In this document: positions 33,144-40,724 of the stretch, piece after piece
How positions within the stretch are numbered: the stretch's first letter is position 1
How the letters are laid out: every line of letters starts with the position of its first letter
Source of the DNA: Rhizobium sp. SG_E_25_P2
Lineage (GTDB): Bacteria; Pseudomonadota; Alphaproteobacteria; Rhizobiales; Rhizobiaceae
Direction of reading: 5' to 3'
DNA length: 64,000 nt
NCBI RefSeq assembly: GCF_029892285.1
Contig: NZ_JARXVM010000008.1
Span: 167,157 to 231,156, forward strand
Notes under the pieces: generated by a model
The model's input: only the letters and a program-made list of their open reading frames with translations
Databases searched by the model: none
What the model was told of the DNA's origin: nothing
Position numbers and translations under genes: made by a program

Positions 33144-35171
33144 TCAGCGAGACCCCAGCGATTTCGCGATCGACAGCAGTCGGATGAACTCCGCTCTGTA
33201 ACCGAAGGGATCAGCGCCGCGCGCACCCTGGGCGAGTGATCGGATCTCGTCCCAGCCATAGTCCGACAGTTCTGGATCGCCGCGAAGTTTGCGGGCGAAA
33301 GCCGCCACCGCGACGGAAAAGCGGATGTCGGTAGAGACCTCGTCGATTTTCTTCAGCGCTGATCCCGCCATCACCGGAAACGAACTCAACCGGCTCTGCT
33401 TTTCTCCCAGTCGCTTGTAGCGCAGCTTCACATACGCCAGTTCATCCGAAGCAGGCTTGGCGGCGTCTGGCGCGCCGTAGCGCAGGTCGTCGATCCGCGT
33501 TGCCGGGCTGCCCTTTGGCGTGATCTCGTAGATCGCCGTCACCTCGTGACCAGAGCCGATTTCGCCGGCGTCGACCTTGTCGTCATTGAAATCCTGACGG
33601 TTGAGCGCCCGGGTCTCATAACCGATCAACCTGTATTCGGAGACGCGGGCGGGATTGAATTCCACTTGGATCTTCACATCTTCGGCGATCGGAAACAGCG
33701 CCGACATCGCATCCTGCGACAGCGCTTTTTCCGCCTCGGCGAGCGTGTCGATATAGGCGGCAACGCCATTGCCGTTCTGCGCCAGCGTCTGCATCAACCC
33801 GTCATTGTAATTGCCGGAACCGAAGCCGAGCACCGATAGATAGACGCCGCTCTTGCGCTTAGTCGTGATCAGCGATTTCAGCGCGTCGTCGCTTGCGGCG
33901 CCGACATTGAAATCACCGTCAGTGGCGAGCAGCACGCGATTGACGCCATCTTTGACGAAACTCTTTTCCGCCAGCGCATAGGCAGTTTCAATGCCCTCGG
34001 CGCCTGCCGTCGAGCCGCTGGCGCCAAGCGCATCGATGGCGGCAAGGATCTTGGACTTGTCGCGCGCCGAGGTCGGCTCCAGCGCCACGCCCGAGGCGCC
34101 GGCATAGGTGACGACCGACACCGTATCCTCGGGCGTCAACGTGTCGACTAGCATCCGGAACGCGGTCTTGAGCAGCGGCAATTTGTCGGCCTCGTCCATT
34201 GACCCGGACACGTCGATCAGGAAGACCAGATTGGCAGGCTTGCGCTGAGCCGCGGTGAACTGATAGCCGCGAAGCCCGATATGCAGAAGCTCGGTCCCGG
34301 TATTCCAGGGATTGGGCATGACGGTGGCGGTGGCGCGGAACGGCTCCTCCGGCGAGGCGGGCGCAGGCCAGTCATAAGGGAAATAATTGATCATCTCCTC
34401 CGGCCTGACCGCGTCGGGCGGCGGCAGCGCGCCATCGAGCAGCATACGCCGCGCATAGGCGTAAGATGCGGTGTCGACATCGATGGAGAAGGTGGAGACC
34501 GGTTCCTCCGCCACACGCTTGATCGGCGAGGCGTCTTTGCCGGAAAAACGGTCGCCGAGCGAATCCGGCTCTAGCGGTGGAGCGTCACTTTCGGCGTCTG
34601 GATCGATCAAGATGCGCAAACGACTGACTTGGGCGTTTTCAGGCCTCGGCGATCTCTGCACATGACCAGTGGGCGAAAGGCTTTGAGCAGCGATGTCTGA
34701 GATGGCGACGCCTGGCGCGGCGGCAGGAGCCTCATGCGCCGAGTCTATATCCAACGCCTGTGGTTTTGCAGGCGACACCGTCTGAGGCGGCTGCGCCAAC
34801 AGGCCCTGAACCTCGGATGCGCTGAACTCGCTTTCCCGTCTTGACGGCGCGCCAGTCACCTTCTTCGCGTTTGGTTCAGCGGCCGGCACGACTGCCGGCG
34901 GTTCAGCCTGCCGGGCGAGATAAAGGCCGGCGGGAACCAGCGTCAGCATGGCGATCGCCGAACCGGCGAAGAGTGGTCTGGGCATGTCGAACATCCTCAT
35001 CATGGTTTTGACGAGGCTTGGACGACGGTCATCTCTGAAAGCTTGGGGCGCCGTCGCGGATTTTTGCTGCGTGTCGAACGCGGCCATGGCGGCGTCGAGG
35101 GCCGCTGCGCGCGCAGCTTCGGACGCTTCCGGGGGAGCCAGATGGGAAAGACGATCGAGATCTCGTGTCAT
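33144..35171 (-). CDS. von Willebrand factor A domain protein (YfbK-like)
   Basis: A 675-residue membrane protein. Residues 1-60 are cytoplasmic, 67-87 form one membrane helix (PLFAGSAIAMLTLVPAGLYLA), and the rest is periplasmic: a proline-rich linker, a YfbK-type N-domain (PVSTFSIDVDTASYAYARRML, VRPEEMINYFPYDWP), a vWA domain with the metal-site motif FLIDVSGSMDEADK, TPEDTVSVVTYAG and LLATDGDFNVGAASDD, and a C-terminal DUF3520-like part ending DYGWDEIRSLAQGA. vWA domains mediate protein contacts; the partner is unknown. It starts 12 bases after an ECF sigma factor gene, so its cytoplasmic head may act on that sigma factor. The frame upstream of 35171 overlaps the sigma gene and is not coding. 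Confidence 0.88.
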   Translation of the reverse strand: MTRDLDRLSHLAPPEASEAARAAALDAAMAAFDTQQKSATAPQAFRDDRRPSLVKTMMRMFDMPRPLFAGSAIAMLTLVPAGLYLARQAEPPAVVPAAEPNAKKVTGAPSRRESEFSASEVQGLLAQPPQTVSPAKPQALDIDSAHEAPAAAPGVAISDIAAQSLSPTGHVQRSPRPENAQVSRLRILIDPDAESDAPPLEPDSLGDRFSGKDASPIKRVAEEPVSTFSIDVDTASYAYARRMLLDGALPPPDAVRPEEMINYFPYDWPAPASPEEPFRATATVMPNPWNTGTELLHIGLRGYQFTAAQRKPANLVFLIDVSGSMDEADKLPLLKTAFRMLVDTLTPEDTVSVVTYAGASGVALEPTSARDKSKILAAIDALGASGSTAGAEGIETAYALAEKSFVKDGVNRVLLATDGDFNVGAASDDALKSLITTKRKSGVYLSVLGFGSGNYNDGLMQTLAQNGNGVAAYIDTLAEAEKALSQDAMSALFPIAEDVKIQVEFNPARVSEYRLIGYETRALNRQDFNDDKVDAGEIGSGHEVTAIYEITPKGSPATRIDDLRYGAPDAAKPASDELAYVKLRYKRLGEKQSRLSSFPVMAGSALKKIDEVSTDIRFSVAVAAFARKLRGDPELSDYGWDEIRSLAQGARGADPFGYRAEFIRLLSIAKSLGSR

Positions 35172-35182
35172 GGTCAGTCTCC

Positions 35183-35773
35183 TTACGCCGCGTTCAGGCC
35201 AAGCAACGCCCGCAATCGCTTGCGGGCGGCATGCAGATGCCAGGCGATGGTGCTTTCCCCGCATCCAAGGATCTTGCCGGTGGTCGCATGATCCAGCCCC
35301 TCGGAATAAACGAGCAGCACGGCGTCCCGCTGTCGCGGCGACAGGTTGAGCGTCGCCTGCCACAAGGCTTCCAACCGCTCGTCGTCCGACGCCTCTTCCT
35401 GATTTACCCAATCCGCCTGCTGGTCGCGTCTGACATCGCGGGCGCGCTTGCGCGCCTGATCGCGGACCGTGTTGAGAACCAGCGCATAGAGCCAGGTGCG
35501 AAACGCTGCATCGCCGCGAAACTGAGAGAGCACGCTTGCCAGCCGTATACAGACATCCTGGGCTGCGTCTTCCGCATCGGCTTTGTTGCCGGTCCATTTC
35601 CAGGCTGTCGCGTGAATGAAGGCGTAATGCCGGTCAATCAGCGTCCTGAACGCCTCCCGGTCCCCGGCGCCGGCGCGGCGCGCCAATTCCTTGTCCAAGC
35701 GCCCCTCCCTTTCTGTCTGAGCTCTCGAACACTGAGACGTTTCATCTTCAAAAAAGCTTGGGGCTCGGATCAA
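35183..35773 (-). CDS. ECF-type RNA polymerase sigma factor
   Basis: A 196-residue sigma-70 family factor with only regions 2 and 4. Region 2: EAFRTLIDRHYAFIHATAWKWTGNKADAEDAAQDVCIRL with FRTWLYALVLNTVRDQARKR. Region 4: LSPRQRDAVLLVYSEGLDHATTGKILGCGESTIAWHLHAARKRLR, the helix-turn-helix that reads the -35. The first 25 residues are not conserved-looking, so the true start may be further in. It is the first gene of a pair with the vWA protein. No classical anti-sigma gene is adjacent. Confidence 0.9.
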   Translation of the reverse strand: MIRAPSFFEDETSQCSRAQTEREGRLDKELARRAGAGDREAFRTLIDRHYAFIHATAWKWTGNKADAEDAAQDVCIRLASVLSQFRGDAAFRTWLYALVLNTVRDQARKRARDVRRDQQADWVNQEEASDDERLEALWQATLNLSPRQRDAVLLVYSEGLDHATTGKILGCGESTIAWHLHAARKRLRALLGLNAA

Positions 35774-35861
35774 GAAAATTTAGCAGCGGTTTTCTACCAC
35801 CTGCGCTAGCAAGGTTGCGACGTTTGTTCTAACTTTGTTCGAACTCTCCGCAAAGGCTCCC

Positions 35862-36737
35862 ATGACACCGCGCCGCAACTATCAACTCGGGCTTATCCTG
35901 GTCACGCTTTCCGCCGTGGCCTGGAGCACCGCAGGCTTCTTCACCCGTCTCATCCCGCATGACAGTTTCACGCTGCTGGCCTGGCGCGGCATTTTTGGCG
36001 CGCTCAGCCTGCTTATTGTGGTCATGCTGATGCATGGCCGCGGCTGGACGCGTGAATTCACCCGCATTGGCAAGCCAGAACTCGCCTATATCGGCATCAC
36101 CATCTGCGGCATGATCATGTTCATCACCTCCTTCGCCCACACATCGGTGGCGCATGGCGCGGTGATTTATGCGACCATTCCGTTCATCGCCGCGCTTCTC
36201 GGCTGGTTCTTTCTCAAGGAGATCCCCGACCGCGGCGCGATCGCCGCCAGCGGCGCGGCTCTGGTCGGCGTGGCTGTCATGGTCGGCTTCGGCGCCGATG
36301 GCGGACTGTTCGGCGATGCGCTGGCTCTGGGCATGACGCTGTGCATGGGCTTCTCGATCATCATCGTGCGCAAGAACCCGACAATGGCGGCCGCACCGGC
36401 GGCGGCCATCGGCGCGCTTCTGAGCGGGCTGATCTGCTGGCCGCTCGGCGATCCCCTGTCGGTCACCACGGTCGAACTCTGGCAGCTCGCAGCCTTCGGC
36501 GCGGTCAATTCCGCCATGGGGCTCGCCTGTTTCGCCTGGGGCTCCAAGCGCCTGCCGGCGATCGAGACGGGTCTGATCGGCGCGCTCGACACGCCGCTCG
36601 CCCCCCTCTGGGTGTGGATTGCGTTCGGCGAGACGGTCGGCCCGCAAACGCTGATCGGCGGCGGCGTCGTCATGGCGGCCGTAATCACCCATGTGATGTG
36701 GAGCCAGCGCCGCCGGCCCGTAGGCAGCCCGGCATGA
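35862..36737 (+). CDS. EamA/DMT-family transporter, first of two
   Basis: A 291-residue inner-membrane protein with ten predicted helices in two EamA halves. It opens with LILVTLSAVAWSTAGFFTRLI and has ALLGWFFLKEIPDRGAIAASGAALVGVAVMVGF closing the first half and LDTPLAPLWVWIAFGETVGPQTLIGGGVVM near the end, both typical of drug/metabolite exporters. The start at 35862 follows AAAGG; an upstream ATG at 35835 is less likely. It overlaps the next gene (ATGA). Substrate unknown. Confidence 0.92.
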   Translation: MTPRRNYQLGLILVTLSAVAWSTAGFFTRLIPHDSFTLLAWRGIFGALSLLIVVMLMHGRGWTREFTRIGKPELAYIGITICGMIMFITSFAHTSVAHGAVIYATIPFIAALLGWFFLKEIPDRGAIAASGAALVGVAVMVGFGADGGLFGDALALGMTLCMGFSIIIVRKNPTMAAAPAAAIGALLSGLICWPLGDPLSVTTVELWQLAAFGAVNSAMGLACFAWGSKRLPAIETGLIGALDTPLAPLWVWIAFGETVGPQTLIGGGVVMAAVITHVMWSQRRRPVGSPA

Positions 36738-37612
36738 CCGATCTGCCGCTCGAACAGATCCACCGCGACCGCCAGATCGGCGTGCTGTTTATCATGCTGG
36801 CGGCCATCACCTGGAGCACCGCCGGCTTCTTCACCCGGCTGATCGGCCTCGACTACGCCGCCATGATCGCCGGTCGCGGCATTTTCGGCGGTTTGGGCTT
36901 GTTTGCGATCATCGTGATGACGGAAGGGCGCAACTGGCCGCGCCTGTTCCGCAGCATGGACCGCGTCTCGATCGTCTATATCGGGTTTGTGGTCGCCGGC
37001 ATGACCGCCTTCGTCGCCTCGCTGGGGCTGACGTCAGTGGCGCACAACGCCGTCATCTTCGCCACGCTGCCGCTGATGGCCGGTTTTCTCGGCTGGATGA
37101 TCCTCCGCGAAACGCCGACGCTAGCCTCGATCGTCGCGGCCGGCCTGGCGCTGATCGGCGTGGCGATCATGGTGGGTTTCGGCGCTGACGGCGGGATTTC
37201 GGGCGACGCGCTATCCGTCATCTCGACGCTGTGCATGACGCTCTGCATCATCGTCATCCGCCGGCATCCTGAGCAGTCAATCTTTGCCTGTTCCTGCGTG
37301 GGATCGCTGACCAGCGGCCTGATCTGCCTGCCCTTCGCCGATCTCTCGGTCGCGGCACCCCATCAACTCCTCCTCCTTGTCCTGTTCGGTCTCGTCAATT
37401 CCGCCGCAGGCCTGACGCTGTTTGCGCTCGGATCCCGCAAACTGCCAGCCATACAAACGGCGCTGATCTCGACGCTCGACACGCCGCTCGCGCCTTTGTG
37501 GGTCTGGATCGCATTTCAGGAAAACGTCACGCCGCAGACGCTTGTTGGCGGCGCGATCGTGCTGGCGGCGGTGATCGGCAATATTGTGTGGAGCAGGCGC
37601 GCGGTGGGGTGA
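36734..37612 (+). CDS. EamA/DMT-family transporter, second of two
   Basis: A 292-residue paralogue of the preceding transporter, with matching blocks in the same order: AAITWSTAGFFTRLIGLD, GFLGWMILRETPTLASIVAAGLALIGVAIMVGF and LDTPLAPLWVWIAFQENVTPQTLVGG. The two look like products of tandem duplication and are translationally coupled, which suggests that they work as a hetero-oligomer, as small DMT pairs do, or have split substrates. Its stop abuts the stop of the convergent PIN-like toxin gene. Confidence 0.92.
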   Translation: MTDLPLEQIHRDRQIGVLFIMLAAITWSTAGFFTRLIGLDYAAMIAGRGIFGGLGLFAIIVMTEGRNWPRLFRSMDRVSIVYIGFVVAGMTAFVASLGLTSVAHNAVIFATLPLMAGFLGWMILRETPTLASIVAAGLALIGVAIMVGFGADGGISGDALSVISTLCMTLCIIVIRRHPEQSIFACSCVGSLTSGLICLPFADLSVAAPHQLLLLVLFGLVNSAAGLTLFALGSRKLPAIQTALISTLDTPLAPLWVWIAFQENVTPQTLVGGAIVLAAVIGNIVWSRRAVG

Positions 37613-37942
37613 TCAACGCGCAGTTATGATGGTTTCACCGGCAAGCAGACTTCGTTCAATCTCTGTGAATATCTCGGCAAACCGGGCAAGCAAGGCGGCC
37701 TTGCGCGAATTTTGAATTCTGATCCACACCACTTGAGGTCCCATTTTCGCTCGTGCGCGGCGATCAGCGAAATCCTGATCTTTAGAGACGATCACGGCAG
37801 ATTCGCGCAGCGCCAAGTCCCAAATAACGCTGTCGCTGGCATCTTGAAGATGAAGGTCGGAAATGTGGATCGCATCATGTCCTCTCGAAGCGATCCAGCG
37901 CGCAACAGCCGTAGGTAATTGCGCGTCGACTAGAAAACGCAT
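37613..37942 (-). CDS. DUF5615 PIN-like toxin
   Basis: A 109-residue protein of the DUF5615/Mut7-C-like PIN family, the toxin partner of DUF433 proteins. It begins MRFLVDAQLPTAVARWIASRGHDAIHISDL, has the acidic residues expected in a PIN nuclease site (VDAQLP, SKDQDFADRR), and VVWIRIQNSR. It is probably an RNase held in check by the antitoxin encoded just upstream, with which it overlaps by one base. Confidence 0.85.
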   Translation of the reverse strand: MRFLVDAQLPTAVARWIASRGHDAIHISDLHLQDASDSVIWDLALRESAVIVSKDQDFADRRARAKMGPQVVWIRIQNSRKAALLARFAEIFTEIERSLLAGETIITAR

Positions 37943-38166
37943 CAGGCGACGCGTGGAACGGGTTGTTCAGCTTGTCGGGCTGCATATTCCAATGCTGCAG
38001 TTATGTCTTCGGGTTCAAGCAGCGGATAGTCTTCAAGAATTTCTTCTCTGCTGGCTCCGCAAGCAAGGAGGTCCAAAACGTCGACAACGCGGATGCGCAA
38101 CCCCCGGATGCTGGGTCGGCCACCGTTCTGATCCGTACTGATCGTGATCCTGTGAAGTTCGCTCAT
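37942..38166 (-). CDS. DUF433 antitoxin
   Basis: A 74-residue antitoxin with a helix-turn-helix of the DUF433 family. The start MSELHRITISTDQNGGRPSIRGLRIRV at 38166 is preferred to an upstream ATG at 38202. The core VVDVLDLLACGASREEILEDYPLLEPEDITAALEYAARQ is diagnostic. It precedes and overlaps the DUF5615 toxin gene, the standard order, and should repress the pair. Confidence 0.87.
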   Translation of the reverse strand: MSELHRITISTDQNGGRPSIRGLRIRVVDVLDLLACGASREEILEDYPLLEPEDITAALEYAARQAEQPVPRVA

Positions 38167-38221
38167 TGACCCTGTCTCGCAATCCAATGACGATCCTAGC
38201 ACAGTTTACATACGTGTCACC

Positions 38222-38905
38222 TCACAGCGACAACGCCTGCATATGAAACCGCAACTGCTCGACCGGATACCGAGACCCCGCCCCCACCGGACAGGCGGCG
38301 CGGGAGAGGCATCCGGCGGCCATACAGCCCGACTGCCCCTCATCTGAGGCGAGATATCCCCGACAGGCTGCATAGCCAAAGCCTGTAGACGTGATCGCCC
38401 CTGCCGGACAGGCTGGCATGCAGGACTTGTCGGGACAGTGATCACAGGGATGATGATCGAACGGAACCGTGGCATCGCCGATCCTTTCGGAAAAGCCGAT
38501 CGCGCCGCGATAGCCATGCCACAGCCCATGGACCGGGTGGATGAGGATGCCGAGCGGCGAGGCCTTCAGCCCCTCTGCCCGCATCGCCCATTGTTGAAAC
38601 GGCTTCCACGGCGTCTCCGAGGGAAACCAGGCCTCGCCGGAGACGGATGCGGCCAGCGGACGGATGACCGCCTCCGACCAGACGTCGAGCGGATGGTCGA
38701 GCCCCACCCCTTTCTCGTCCCGCCAGCGCGAAAAGGCAGGCCACAGCGATCCGCCGACATTGCCGATCAGCACAACTGTTCGCGCGCTATGGCCCGACGC
38801 CATCTCCGGTCCTTCGCCGTCGACATGCAGAACGCCGCGCAAAAAAAGTCCGTGCGGCGCAAGCGCCGCACGGATGTTTTCGAGTGTGTCCGAGGAGTCT
38901 GTCAT
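38222..38905 (-). CDS. 4Fe-4S cluster protein next to the MttB homologue
   Basis: A 227-residue protein with a C-terminal ferredoxin-like cysteine cluster, CDHCPDKSCMPACPAGAI, followed by further Cys in AACRGYL, SGCMAAGCL and RAACPVG. The N-terminal 140 residues (LIGNVGGSLWPAFSRWRDEKG, DHPLDVWSEAVIRPLA) resemble the front part of QueG-like/reductive-dehalogenase-type iron-sulfur proteins but without the full enzyme. It is encoded 98 bases downstream of the mttB-like gene on the same strand. It is a reasonable electron donor for the corrinoid activation step; this is inferred from position and cluster type. Confidence 0.75.
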   Translation of the reverse strand: MTDSSDTLENIRAALAPHGLFLRGVLHVDGEGPEMASGHSARTVVLIGNVGGSLWPAFSRWRDEKGVGLDHPLDVWSEAVIRPLAASVSGEAWFPSETPWKPFQQWAMRAEGLKASPLGILIHPVHGLWHGYRGAIGFSERIGDATVPFDHHPCDHCPDKSCMPACPAGAITSTGFGYAACRGYLASDEGQSGCMAAGCLSRAACPVGAGSRYPVEQLRFHMQALSL

Positions 38906-39003
38906 CGCATCCAGTCGGGCTTGTAGTGCGGACGCCAGACGTCCCGCTGGATCATATCCTCAACCTGCATCCGCCCGCCGCTCTCCCTGGCTACGGGACC
39001 CCT

Positions 39004-40572
39004 TCACGTGAAGGCGTCGGGCATGGAGTCCTTGCGCTCCTTGATATAGGCGAGCAGGGCTTCGTCGATGGCCGGGTCGAGCGCGGGCGCTTCATACTGT
39101 TCCAGCCAGGAACGGCACAGGGCGTTGGCGCGCTGTTCGATGCGCTTTTCGCCTTCGACTTCCCACTGTTCATAGGAATTGTTGTCGGCCAGCGCCGAAC
39201 GATAGAAGGCGGTCTGGAAATTGGCCTGTGTATGGGCGCAGCCGAGATAATGGCTGCCGGGGCCGACTTCGCGGATCGCATCCAGCGCCTGGGCCTCGAC
39301 GGAAAGATCCACGCCCTGGGCCATTTTCTGCATCATGCCCAGCTGGTCCTGATCGATCATGAACTTCTCATAGGACGACACAAGGCCGCCTTCGAGCCAG
39401 CCAGCCGCATGCAGCACGAAATTGGTGCCGGCCAGAAGCGTCATGTTGATCGTGTTGGCGCTCTCATGCGCGGCCTGCGCATCGGGAACCTTGGAGCCGC
39501 ACAGCGAACCGCCGGTGCGGAAGGGAATACCCAGGCGACGCGCGAGCTGGGCTGCGCCATAGGAGACCAGCGACGGCTCCGGCGTGCCGAAGGTCGGCGC
39601 GCCCGATTGCATCGAGATCGAGGCGGCGAAGGTGCCGAACAGCACCGGCGCGCCCTTGCGGATCAGCTGGGTGAACGCAGCGCCGGCCAGCACTTCGGCG
39701 AGAATCTGCGTCAGCGTGCCGACCACCGTCACCGGGCTCATCGCGCCCGACAGGATGAACGGCGAAATCACCGTCGCCTGATTGTGGCGGGCATAGACCT
39801 TGAGCGCGCCCACCATGGTCTCGTCAAACACCATCGGCGAATTGGCGTTGATGAGGTTCAGCGTCACGCAGTTGTTCTCGACGAAGTCGTCGCCGAACAC
39901 CAGCTTCGCCATGGCGATCGTGTCTTCGGCGCGTTCCGGCGCGGTCACCGAGCCCATGAACGGCTTGTCGGAATATTTGATATGGCTGTAGATCATGTCG
40001 AGGTGACGCTTGTTCACCGGCACGTCGACAGGTTCGCACACCGTGCCGCCCGACGAATGCATCGACGGCGCCATATAAGCGAGCTTCACGAAATTGCGGA
40101 AATCCTCGATCGTCGCATAGCGACGCACGCCTTCGAGATCGCGCACGAAGGGAGGGCCGTAGACGGGCGCAAACACGGTGGCCTTGCCGCCGATCTGGCA
40201 ATTGCGCTCGGGATTGCGGGCGTGCCAGGTGAATTCCCTCGGCGCCGTCTTCAACAGTTCGCGGCACAGGCCTTTGGGGAAATGCACGCGTTCGCCGCGA
40301 ACATCGGCGCCGGCTTCCTTCCACAGCGCCAGCGCTTCCGGATCCTCGCGGAATTCGATGCCGATCTCTTCGAGAATCGTGTCGGCGTTCTTTTCGATCA
40401 GCGCCAGACCTTCCTCGTCGAGCACCTGATATTCCGGGATCTTGCGGGTGATGTAAGGCAGAGACGGGTTGGGACCTCCGCCCGCGCGCGACGCTCTGCG
40501 CGCCGCGGCGCCGCGTCCGCGACGTCCGCCGCCTTCTCCCTGAGCGGCTACTGGTTCGACTGTCTCATCCAT
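39004..40572 (-). CDS. mttB: Non-pyrrolysine MttB-family corrinoid methyltransferase
   Basis: A 522-residue member of the trimethylamine methyltransferase family, predicted to move a methyl group from a methylated amine such as glycine betaine to a Co(I) corrinoid protein. Recognisable blocks are TILEEIGIEFREDPEAL, VRRYATIEDFRNFVKLAYM, KPFMGSVTAPERAEDTI, SPVTVVGTLTQILAEVLAG, APTFGTPEPSLVSYGAAQLARR and the C-terminal GVDLSVEAQALDAIREVGPGSHYLG, HTQANFQTAFY. The frame is continuous with no internal TAG, so it lacks pyrrolysine and belongs with MtgB-like enzymes. The first 33 residues contain an Arg/Gly/Ala-rich stretch ([20 protein letters not shown]). The substrate is inferred. Confidence 0.9.
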   Translation of the reverse strand: MDETVEPVAAQGEGGGRRGRGAAARRASRAGGGPNPSLPYITRKIPEYQVLDEEGLALIEKNADTILEEIGIEFREDPEALALWKEAGADVRGERVHFPKGLCRELLKTAPREFTWHARNPERNCQIGGKATVFAPVYGPPFVRDLEGVRRYATIEDFRNFVKLAYMAPSMHSSGGTVCEPVDVPVNKRHLDMIYSHIKYSDKPFMGSVTAPERAEDTIAMAKLVFGDDFVENNCVTLNLINANSPMVFDETMVGALKVYARHNQATVISPFILSGAMSPVTVVGTLTQILAEVLAGAAFTQLIRKGAPVLFGTFAASISMQSGAPTFGTPEPSLVSYGAAQLARRLGIPFRTGGSLCGSKVPDAQAAHESANTINMTLLAGTNFVLHAAGWLEGGLVSSYEKFMIDQDQLGMMQKMAQGVDLSVEAQALDAIREVGPGSHYLGCAHTQANFQTAFYRSALADNNSYEQWEVEGEKRIEQRANALCRSWLEQYEAPALDPAIDEALLAYIKERKDSMPDAFT

Positions 40573-40724
40573 GGTCTCGTCCTCTGCGATCGCCGCGTTC
40601 GCGGCCCATTGTTTGGTTTGATCCTAAAGCATGCCGCAAAAGGGACATTCCTAAAAGCGCCACCCATGTCGCTGGAAGCGAAGCGCGGCGGAGATGGAAC
40701 AGCGTCCGGGAGCCGACGCCCCAT

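Noticed and set aside
33144..35597. An 817-codon version of the vWA protein
   Set aside because: The first 142 codons overlap the sigma factor gene out of frame and have no similarity; the start at 35171 fits better.
39004..40572. Pyrrolysine-containing trimethylamine methyltransferase
   Set aside because: The frame has no internal TAG codon and no pyl genes are seen, so this is a non-pyrrolysine homologue.
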